Source: JBCCCJ01 sp039029315 (GTDB lineage Bacteria > Bacteroidota > Bacteroidia > J057). From it: a DNA stretch of 11,912 nucleotides. The notes under the pieces are model-generated. The model ran no database searches and was not told the DNA's origin. It saw only the letters and a program-made list of their open reading frames with translations. Each line of letters opens with the position of its first letter. Within the stretch, counting starts at the first letter, position 1. Both the position numbers and the translations under genes were made by a program. Positions 5,905 through 11,912 of this stretch are shown here, one piece after another. The stretch spans positions 1 through 11,912 of the forward strand of contig JBCCGK010000190.1 of the NCBI GenBank assembly GCA_039029315.1. Reading direction: 5' to 3'.

Positions 5905-8760
5905 ATGAATTCGATTGTAAAATCACTGGAAAGGGTCTCCTTGCAAGACCAAAAAAGCACCATTAACACACTCAAGTCTACCTCCTTCAAAGCCTCAGAG
6001 CTCTCCCCTGCTTTCTTACATGTCTACAAACAATCTCCACAATCAGCTGAAAGACTGGCAGCTTCCTATGCCAAAACCATCAGCAATCCCAATGATCACC
6101 GCCAGTTTTTTCAGCAGGTGGCGCTGATGGATCAGGCTGAACGCAAATCTGTGGTCAAAGGCTACTGCAATGCCGGAGAAGGCAGAGGAATTGTACATGC
6201 AGTCAGTCAACTCCCACGAGGATTGGGAAAAACTCTGATGAAGGATCTCATCCTCAAGGAAGATGGAAGCAAAAACGAGGATGGCGTCCGGGAAGCCCTG
6301 TTTTGGTTGAGAGATGCCGGAGCAGAAATGAAACGGCTCAAAGAAAGACAGTCTGAACATCCCGGAATTGTCAATGATGATGAAAACGATGAAGCGGTGG
6401 CAGACTTTTTCTCCGATGTATGGGATGGCATAACAGATGCCGTAGCAGCCGTGATCGATGCAATAGATGATACATTCCAATCCATTGTGGATGCCTTTGA
6501 AGACATCGTCAATTGGGCAGCGGATGCAGTATCTTCCCTGATGAATGCCTTGTTGGAGGCTGGCAAAACCATTTTTGAACTGGTGAAAGCCAGCCTGGAA
6601 AAAAGTTACCAGATGGTCCGAAGAGTTATCAGAGGCATCTATGAGGCAGGAAAAGCCATGTTTGAGATTTTAGAAGAAGTCATCAATTTCACAAAAGAAG
6701 CACTAGCTACCGTCCTAAGAGCCATTGACAGCATTTCCCAGGTAATCGCTGATTTCTTGTCCTGGATGGCTCACAAAACCTTTGAAATTGTCAAAAAAGG
6801 AGTAGAAGCCCTGCTGGAAATCGGCAAAACCATTGGCAACATTCTGGAACAAAGCCTTCAGTTTGGCTTCAATTTGATCAAAAATACCGTCAAAGCCCTG
6901 TTCGAAATCGGCAAAACTATTGGAGAGATCCTGCATACACTGGTAACACGTCCCCAAAATCTTCTGAGACAAGTCGTGCGATCTTTCAGAGATTTGGGTA
7001 GAAGCTTGACAGATATTTTCAGCGAAGTATTGAATGAAGGTTTGGATCTGGTCAAAAAGATCGCCAAAGCCGCAGCGCAGATTGGAAGCACCATGCTGGA
7101 ATTCACCCAGTACATCGTCAGTGCAGCAGCTGATACAGTTCGACAAATCGTAGATGGGCTATTGGAAGCGGGAAGATCTTTGGTGGATATGATCCAGACC
7201 CTTGCTTCCCATGCCATTGGAGCGATCAAGAAGGTAGTTCAAGCGGTATTTGAATTGGGAAAAAGCTTCATAAATCTCCTCAAGGATGTAGTCAATATTA
7301 CGTTCAATTTGCTCAAGGAGATTATCAAGGCTGCCATCGAATTAGGAAAGACTGTGCTGGAGTTTACGCAGACCATGATAGCGTTCACCTACAAAACTGC
7401 GGCAAGATTCATTGAGGCAGCGTTGGAAGCTGGAATCGCAGTGGCAGAGATGCTGGAAACGGTGGTCTCATCTGGCTACTATGTATTTCGCAAGATCGTC
7501 AATGGTGTCTTGCAAGCCTTGGGACCAGTAGGCGATATACTCGACTGGGTCCTGACACAGGTAGAGACGGTTGGCTCACAAGTCTGGCGTCAGGCTGTTC
7601 TTGCCATTCGCTACGTCAAAAAGAGTGTTACTGAAGTGATGGACTGGGCCCTGAGTCAGGCCGATGCTGTCTTCGATGCGATTTTGGCAACAGTTGAAGA
7701 CATAGGCGAAACCATCCAAAGCGTGATCGAATGGGCACAAACCGTTGGTAACACCGCACTCGAAGCCTTGGGAGAAGCAACTGTACGCATTGGAAATTCT
7801 GTGGGATACGTTCTCTCCTATCTGGAAAATGATTTTCTTCCAGGAATTGCCTCCTTTGCCAAAGGAGTTCTTCAGGCGGGAGCGACCGTCGCCAATCTCA
7901 TGACCTGGGCTGCTTCCAAAGCATATCGTTCCGTTCTCGCAGTTGTTCAAGGTGCCCTGAGTTATGGAGCGACCTTAATAGAACTGATTGCAGATACCAT
8001 TCAGCATCCCGATCAGTTGTTGCAAAATGTCCTGAGGGCGGTACAAGAACTAGGCTCTACGCTATTCGTAATCTTTCAGGCCGTATTTGTGGAAGGCGTG
8101 CAGGACCTGATCAATCAAGTCACCATTGCCCTCCGCGAACTGGAAACAGCTGTTGAGGACATTCTTTCAGCAGTAGTAGAAATTGGCGCAGGTGCTTTAT
8201 CCACAGTCGTTGCGATTCTTGTCAGAATGCTTGGATCCTTCAGACCACTCACACCAGAGCAAATTGCAGATGCTCAAGTGGTCTTTGCCAACACCCTTGA
8301 CTATGACAATATTTATCTTTCAACCGAAGATCCACTGAATGATATCGTCTTTGGTATTCAGGATTGGGCCAATGGCAATCCTGATTCCCGCGCATTTGTG
8401 ACCATGAACCTCATCAATTTCGATGTAGGCGATGGCCCAATTGAGCGAGATACCCTGATACACGAGTTGACCCATGTATGGCAAGCTAATATTGAAGGTC
8501 CTGTCTATATGGCCCATGCCATTGCCGCGCAAGCTGGCGATGGGTATAACTACGGCTATGACGATACGGCTGCAGGACTGTTGGATGGAACAGGAGGAGA
8601 AGCAGAACTCATTGCTGGGGGGGGAGATCTGAATACCTTCAATTTTGAGCAACAGGGACAGATCACCATGCACTACTTTGTACGGCGGGTGATTCAGGAG
8701 AGACCCGCCGATGAATATGCAGCCTGGCAACCATATATCAATGCAATCCAGGCAGCCTAA
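5905..8760 (+). CDS. 29-residue amphipathic-helix repeat protein with C-terminal HELTH zinc-peptidase-like domain
   Basis: A 951-residue protein without signal peptide or clear transmembrane segments. Residues 1-160 are a helical, mixed-charge N-terminal domain I do not recognise, ending in an acidic linker (DDENDE). Residues 189-773 are about 20 tandem units of 29 residues. The consensus resembles (E/Q)(I/L/A)GKT(I/L)xEIL, then hydrophobic residues at three- to four-residue steps and a basic pair. Residues about 775-951 form a zincin-like domain: 'LTPEQIADAQVVF', then 'DTLIHELTHVWQ' with His853, Glu854 and His857 as metal and catalytic residues. Glu899, Glu901 or Glu915 (in FNFEQQGQITMHYF) may be the third ligand. 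HELTHVWQ plus a later 'EQQ.xI...YF' motif recalls metallopeptidase domains of Rhs/T6SS-linked and eCIS-core (DUF4157) proteins. The function is unknown. The ATG at 5905 is preferred to 5851, which only adds an unlikely stretch. The next gene starts inside its last codons. Confidence 0.8.
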   Translation: MNSIVKSLERVSLQDQKSTINTLKSTSFKASELSPAFLHVYKQSPQSAERLAASYAKTISNPNDHRQFFQQVALMDQAERKSVVKGYCNAGEGRGIVHAVSQLPRGLGKTLMKDLILKEDGSKNEDGVREALFWLRDAGAEMKRLKERQSEHPGIVNDDENDEAVADFFSDVWDGITDAVAAVIDAIDDTFQSIVDAFEDIVNWAADAVSSLMNALLEAGKTIFELVKASLEKSYQMVRRVIRGIYEAGKAMFEILEEVINFTKEALATVLRAIDSISQVIADFLSWMAHKTFEIVKKGVEALLEIGKTIGNILEQSLQFGFNLIKNTVKALFEIGKTIGEILHTLVTRPQNLLRQVVRSFRDLGRSLTDIFSEVLNEGLDLVKKIAKAAAQIGSTMLEFTQYIVSAAADTVRQIVDGLLEAGRSLVDMIQTLASHAIGAIKKVVQAVFELGKSFINLLKDVVNITFNLLKEIIKAAIELGKTVLEFTQTMIAFTYKTAARFIEAALEAGIAVAEMLETVVSSGYYVFRKIVNGVLQALGPVGDILDWVLTQVETVGSQVWRQAVLAIRYVKKSVTEVMDWALSQADAVFDAILATVEDIGETIQSVIEWAQTVGNTALEALGEATVRIGNSVGYVLSYLENDFLPGIASFAKGVLQAGATVANLMTWAASKAYRSVLAVVQGALSYGATLIELIADTIQHPDQLLQNVLRAVQELGSTLFVIFQAVFVEGVQDLINQVTIALRELETAVEDILSAVVEIGAGALSTVVAILVRMLGSFRPLTPEQIADAQVVFANTLDYDNIYLSTEDPLNDIVFGIQDWANGNPDSRAFVTMNLINFDVGDGPIERDTLIHELTHVWQANIEGPVYMAHAIAAQAGDGYNYGYDDTAAGLLDGTGGEAELIAGGGDLNTFNFEQQGQITMHYFVRRVIQERPADEYAAWQPYINAIQAA
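6469..8223 (+). repeat. Tandem array of about 20 units of 87 nt encoding 29-residue helices
   Basis: Units begin at 6469, 6556, 6643, 6730, 6817, 6904, 6991, 7078, 7165, 7252, 7339, 7426, 7513, 7612, 7699, 7786, 7873, 7960, 8047 and 8134. All steps are 87 nt except unit 13 (99 nt, four extra codons); the last unit has one extra codon. The best conserved units start EAGKTIFELV, EIGKTIGNIL, EIGKTIGEIL, ELGKSFINLL and ELGKTVLEFT. Units 4, 13 and 14 have lost the Gly-Lys. DNA identity between units is low while the protein pattern holds, so the array is old and under selection at the protein level. Confidence 0.85.
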
Positions 8761-9694
8761 TTCATCCCATTCACAGGCCAAAAAACTGGTACTGGTGGCC
8801 CCTCCTGCTGCGAGGGAGCCACTGGCTCCATTGTTTGATATCTATGAAGAACTTGGAAACACCATTCTATGGCAAGAGCAAACTCAGCTCCCGGATGTGT
8901 CCTCCTTACAAAAATTGGCAGAGAAAGGAGATGGATTGCTGGTCATCGGAAATCGAAAACGCGCGCCAAGCACAGTCGTGCCAGGACCTTATATTCGCCT
9001 TCATTCAGGACGAAAAGTTCCTGTTGGATGGGTACCCTTCACTTCTCGGGAAGCCTTACACACCTATGCCCAGGCATGTGCTGCTGTCCATGCGAGACCC
9101 AAAGGGAATCTGCACCATGCCCTCTTGTCACAATGGCATCCTCGCTATCTGAGGATGGCCTCCCGCCTCCAACAAGGCATGAAGCGAGAAGCAGATATCC
9201 GTTGTTTTTCCTGGACAAGTGATGTGGTATTTCCTGAAGATATGCTGAAAGGCATGCAGTCGGGTCTGGCATTGGCGATCTATCTTGGGCATGGCAGACC
9301 TGTAGGCTGGGTGGGCTATCACGGCATTCGACGCCATCATCTCGAAGAAGGAACCTATCCTCCACTGGGAAGTCTGATATCTTTGTGTTGTCTCACAGCC
9401 AGTAGGAGGCGAAACGGTCTTTCTTTTGCCGAAACAGCTGTTCTGAAAGGTGTGGCAGCAGTCAGCCTTGGAGCCATCGGGCCGACACGCTACACCAACA
9501 ATACCCGCATCGCTGTTGCGATCTCCCGGGGGATCAGGGAAGGGGCCTCCTCCATGGGCGAACTTATTACGCACTATTTTCCATCCTGGAACCGTGGAAC
9601 CAGTGATTATCGACTCATCGGTGATCCCCTGGCCCCCTTGTCCGCAGATCCTCATTCTCTTACTTTAGCTGAGAAGATTCCCGTATATACATGA
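8741..9694 (+). CDS. Caspase-fold C25 / gingipain-like cysteine peptidase, cytoplasmic
   Basis: A 317-residue protein. The C-terminal half has the C25 pattern: a hydrophobic strand ending 'LAIYLGHGRPVGW' with catalytic His184, then 'PLGSLISLCCLTASRR' with Cys216 or Cys217 as nucleophile. 'LSFAETAVLKGVAAVSLGAI' and a terminal 'YRLIGDPLAPL' also fit gingipain-like domains, which end in similar GDP-x-L motifs. The N-terminal half starts with a Rossmann-like strand (KKLVLVAPP), then 'GDGLLVIGN' and 'VGWVPFTS', consistent with the first subdomain of the same fold. There is no signal peptide or T9SS sorting domain, so unlike true gingipains it should act in the cytoplasm. The ATG at 8741 overlaps the upstream gene by 20 bp; ATGs at 8711 and 8717 are also in frame. 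The next gene overlaps its stop by 4 bp, implying translational coupling. The substrate is unknown. Confidence 0.75.
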   Translation: MQSRQPNSSHSQAKKLVLVAPPAAREPLAPLFDIYEELGNTILWQEQTQLPDVSSLQKLAEKGDGLLVIGNRKRAPSTVVPGPYIRLHSGRKVPVGWVPFTSREALHTYAQACAAVHARPKGNLHHALLSQWHPRYLRMASRLQQGMKREADIRCFSWTSDVVFPEDMLKGMQSGLALAIYLGHGRPVGWVGYHGIRRHHLEEGTYPPLGSLISLCCLTASRRRNGLSFAETAVLKGVAAVSLGAIGPTRYTNNTRIAVAISRGIREGASSMGELITHYFPSWNRGTSDYRLIGDPLAPLSADPHSLTLAEKIPVYT

Positions 9695-9942
9695 GCCTCC
9701 CAAAAGCAGATATCCTCAACCATTTGACGAAAGAACTCCTCGATATGAAACCTGATCTCCAGGATAAAGTTAACGCAGACAAACACTTCATGTGGGAACT
9801 TGGGCTGGACTCTCTGGATATCACGGAGTTTATTGCCCGAACTGAACAACATTTTCGGATTGAGATCCCGGATGACATCTGGCGAGACCTGGACAATTTG
9901 GACAAAATTGCTGACTATCTCATTGCGCAGACACATGACTAA
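9691..9942 (+). CDS. Acyl carrier protein
   Basis: An 83-residue four-helix carrier protein. 'LGLDSLDITEFIARTEQHF' carries the phosphopantetheine attachment Ser41 in the DSL motif, followed by 'IEIPDDIW' and a last helix 'NLDKIADYLIAQ'. Length, acidity and motif match stand-alone carriers of type II fatty-acid and polyketide systems. Its start codon overlaps the peptidase stop (ATGA, 9691-9694) and its end overlaps the ketosynthase start by 8 bp. It is therefore a dedicated carrier for this operon and probably not the housekeeping AcpP, which usually sits beside fabF. It would hold the growing or finished acyl chain for the two following proteins. Confidence 0.93.
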   Translation: MSLPKADILNHLTKELLDMKPDLQDKVNADKHFMWELGLDSLDITEFIARTEQHFRIEIPDDIWRDLDNLDKIADYLIAQTHD

Positions 9943-11089
9943 ACAGAATCGGGAAACCATCTGCATCACTGGCATGGGAGTTATCAGTGCTATCGGAATC
10001 GGTGTGGAAGCCTTCTGGCAGGCATTGCTCAAGGGAGAATCTGGTGCCCAATCATGGGAGGACCTGAAAGATCAAGGCTTCAGACATACCTCGGCTTACA
10101 GGATTCCGTCCTTCCTCTCTCCTCTGGCCCATCGTGGCAAACGCATGGCTATGCAAGCAGCAGATGAAGCCATCCAACAGGCAGGCCTGTCAATGACAAA
10201 GCGTATCGGGGTCTATGTAGGCACAACCATGGGAGAAAGCGGGGCATTTGAAGAAGCTGCTGAAGGCCAAGGGCTCACCCTATCGGATGCGACGGGAATA
10301 TCCTTTGCCAATAGTATTCGGGAAGCCTATCAGCTACAAGGACCTGCCTTGGCACTTGGCACAGCCTGTGCAGCTGGAAATTATGCCATCGGAGCAGGTG
10401 CACAAGCCATCCGCAGAGGCCTGATTGACTGCGCGATCGTTGGTGGGGTAGATCCATTTTCTCGAATCGCCATGGCAGGATTCAGTAGATCCAGAGCCAT
10501 GAGTCCAGATGTTGCAGCCCCATTTTCTGCAAATAGAAAGGGAATGGTATTGGGAGAAGGAGCCGCCTTTCTTGTTCTGGAACCAGTGGGTGCTGCCTTT
10601 AATCGAGGGGCTACTGTTTGGGCGACAGTAGAATCGTTGGGGCTTTCCTGTGATGCATACCATCTCACGGCTCCCCAACCCGACGGCACAGGTGGAATGC
10701 AGGCCATGCAGTCAGCCTTGAAACAAGCCAATCTTCTCCCAGAGAAAATAGGCTGGATTTGTGCACATGGCAGCGGAACCAGGGCCTCAGATGCGATGGA
10801 GGCCAATGCCATTTCCCAGATGTTTCCCAACAGAAGTGTTGCCGTTTCGGGCATCAAGGGTGCAATTGGTCACCCCTTGGGCGCAGCTACGGCTATAGAA
10901 GCGGTTGCAACAGCTCTGGCATTGCATCATCAGATCTTGCCTCCGACCATACATTGCCTGGTACCTGATCCGGCATGTGACATACACCTCATCACCAAGG
11001 CCAGTCCTGCTCTCCATCTTGAGTGGGCCCTCAATTGTGGATATGCTTTTGGCGGATTGAATTCAGCTTTATTAATGGGAAACATATGA
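9935..11089 (+). CDS. Beta-ketoacyl-ACP synthase (KAS I/II, type II PKS-like), active site intact
   Basis: A 384-residue ketosynthase. The Cys-His-His triad is complete: Cys145 in 'LGTACAAGN', His278 in 'ICAHGSGTRASDAMEA' and His313 in 'GIKGAIGHPLGAA', with the supporting Lys308. The terminal 'GYAFGGLNSALLM' is the usual FGG-x-N loop. The N-terminus 'ICITGMGVISAIG' is also canonical. It should catalyse decarboxylating condensation of an ACP-bound malonyl unit with an acyl primer. It is slightly shorter than FabF (about 410 residues), as is common for ketosynthases of flexirubin and aryl-polyene clusters. The ATG at 9935 is chosen because it begins the family N-terminus and overlaps the ACP gene by 8 bp; an upstream in-frame ATG at 9800 lies inside the ACP gene and adds foreign residues. 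Confidence 0.93.
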   Translation: MTKQNRETICITGMGVISAIGIGVEAFWQALLKGESGAQSWEDLKDQGFRHTSAYRIPSFLSPLAHRGKRMAMQAADEAIQQAGLSMTKRIGVYVGTTMGESGAFEEAAEGQGLTLSDATGISFANSIREAYQLQGPALALGTACAAGNYAIGAGAQAIRRGLIDCAIVGGVDPFSRIAMAGFSRSRAMSPDVAAPFSANRKGMVLGEGAAFLVLEPVGAAFNRGATVWATVESLGLSCDAYHLTAPQPDGTGGMQAMQSALKQANLLPEKIGWICAHGSGTRASDAMEANAISQMFPNRSVAVSGIKGAIGHPLGAATAIEAVATALALHHQILPPTIHCLVPDPACDIHLITKASPALHLEWALNCGYAFGGLNSALLMGNI

Positions 11090-11772
11090 TACACACCAGC
11101 GCCCAGATAGAAGGATATATTTGTTCGCCAGAGATTCACACGGCCTATCTTCAACAATCGGAGGTGAAAGCGGCCATTCTTCCGCTTCTTCCTTTCTTGC
11201 GAGAACATGAGGCAGACCGATTGGGTATTTTTACTCAAACGCTGAGCGGAGGCGGAGACAGTTCAATTGCTTTCTGGCAGGAAGCACTGGACAATGAACC
11301 TCGCTTCGCCAACCCAAGGATCTTTCCTTGGGCCCTGCCATCTAGTCTGGCGGGCTTCCTTGCCATACATCTGGGCATAAAAGGTCCCAATTTCACCTTT
11401 GTCGGAGGAATCACAGCATGGCTTCAGGCCCTGGATCAGGCGATGTATGAGTTAGGAGAAGGGACCATTGACAAAGCAATCCTTGTTTCTGCGAATACCC
11501 AATTGGAGCCATCCACAGGATTGGTGCTATTGATGCTGTCTCAGGCTCCCTCTTCTGCTTCCTTTCCATCCTCATCCGCCTCCCACTCCATCCACAGAGA
11601 GGAAACACTACAAGATATCTCTTCCTTTGTGACCAAGCTGTTCTCTCAGCATCCAAATCATGAATGCCTTGTCCATATTGAGGGAAAATATGGATTTTCT
11701 GCCAGCTTACAGCTTCATCGAAATCTTCTCTCCCTGAATCTAGCATATGGGGAAGAGGAAAAATCTGCCTGA
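11086..11772 (+). CDS. Ketosynthase N-terminal-like protein, chain-length-factor type, without active-site Cys
   Basis: A 228-residue protein with only the N-terminal half of a thiolase/ketosynthase fold. 'PSSLAGFLAIHLGIKGPNFTF' matches the ketosynthase stretch before the active site, but the following 'VGGITAW' puts Ile109 where the Cys should be. The helix 'LDQAMYELGEGTIDKAILVSA' continues the family pattern, and a Ser-rich loop follows (about residues 152-168). Length and pattern fit the 'beta-ketoacyl synthase chain length factor' family (Ketoacyl-synt_2) seen next to active ketosynthases in flexirubin and aryl-polyene clusters. It probably pairs with the preceding enzyme and sets chain length. 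Its start overlaps that gene's stop by 4 bp (ATGA, 11086-11089). It is the last gene before a strong terminator. Confidence 0.75.
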   Translation: MIHTSAQIEGYICSPEIHTAYLQQSEVKAAILPLLPFLREHEADRLGIFTQTLSGGGDSSIAFWQEALDNEPRFANPRIFPWALPSSLAGFLAIHLGIKGPNFTFVGGITAWLQALDQAMYELGEGTIDKAILVSANTQLEPSTGLVLLMLSQAPSSASFPSSSASHSIHREETLQDISSFVTKLFSQHPNHECLVHIEGKYGFSASLQLHRNLLSLNLAYGEEEKSA

Positions 11773-11793
11773 GAGACTGTTTTGAAATTTGTA

Positions 11794-11825
11794 CTGAGAA
11801 TTTTTATGATGTATTTTTTTCTCAG
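11794..11825 (+). other. Weak hairpin after the last operon gene
   Basis: CTGAGAA (11794-11800) pairs perfectly with TTCTCAG (11819-11825) around an 18-nt T-rich loop. It lies 22 bp after the last stop codon and just before the main terminator. It may assist termination or protect the 3' end. Confidence 0.3.
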
Positions 11826-11830
11826 ACAAG

Positions 11831-11874
11831 GCTCTTTTTTGTTCTCATAGTGGTGCTATGAGGACAAAAAAAGC
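11831..11874. terminator. Strong bidirectional hairpin terminator closing the operon
   Basis: The left arm is 11831-11850 (GCTCTTTTTTGTTCTCATAG), the loop is TGGTG, and the right arm is 11856-11874 (CTATGAGGACAAAAAAAGC). About 17 to 18 pairs form, with one G-T wobble and one small bulge. A T run lies in the left arm and an A run in the right, so the A/T part of the stem serves as U tract on either strand. It ends the five-gene operon and may also end a gene converging from beyond the window. Nothing is recognisable after 11875. Confidence 0.8.
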
Positions 11875-11912
11875 TGTAGGATGAGGAAAAAAGACGCATA
11901 CAAAAAGTTAGC

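Noticed and set aside
6043..6572. Long - strand frames opposite the repeat-protein gene
   Set aside because: Antisense shadows; the + strand frame shows clear protein-level periodicity and a HELTH motif.
6469..8223. Regular 87-nt period read as a CRISPR-like or satellite repeat
   Set aside because: The units are diverged in DNA and conserved only as protein pattern in one open frame, with no identical repeats and unique spacers.

Overview
The window looks like chromosomal DNA of a member of the Bacteroidota. The reasons are a secreted protein with a type IX secretion (T9SS) sorting domain, A/T-rich start regions without Shine-Dalgarno motifs, and one promoter candidate of the Bacteroidota -33/-7 type. 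A Saprospiria-like host is possible but is only inference. Every complete gene lies on the + strand.

Left part (1-4834). This holds the 3' end of a tail-collar/tail-fibre-like gene, a small T9SS-sorted protein, a gene-poor stretch with hairpins (692-1040), and a single-domain globin. A 146-bp nested inverted-repeat element (1471-1616) follows and ends directly against the next start codon. After it come a full-length 2,4-dienoyl-CoA reductase (FadH type) and, 20 bp downstream, a polytopic DUF5009 / heparan-glucosaminide-acetyltransferase-like membrane protein. These are ordinary metabolic and envelope genes.

Middle (4835-5904). This is about 1 kb without an intact recognisable gene. It contains a cluster of inverted repeats (about 4963-5334) and, on the - strand, a remnant of a VapC-like PIN-domain toxin. 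A good promoter candidate lies at 5722-5752.

Right part (5905-11772). Five genes overlap end to start and are followed by a strong hairpin terminator, so they form one operon. Gene 1 is a 951-residue protein with about 20 tandem 29-residue amphipathic-helix repeats and a C-terminal HELTH zinc-peptidase-like domain. Gene 2 is a caspase-fold, C25/gingipain-like peptidase without a signal peptide. Gene 3 is an acyl carrier protein, gene 4 an intact ketosynthase, and gene 5 a short chain-length-factor-like ketosynthase homologue lacking the active-site Cys. I know no described system with this composition, and it is the main candidate for something new here. One reading is that a long, membrane- or lipid-seeking helical protein is processed by one or both peptidases while the ACP/KS/CLF set makes an acyl or polyketide group for it. 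Another is that the locus is a contractile-injection-system or toxin cargo module, or the edge of a larger type II polyketide (flexirubin/aryl-polyene-like) cluster. The sequence alone does not decide between these.
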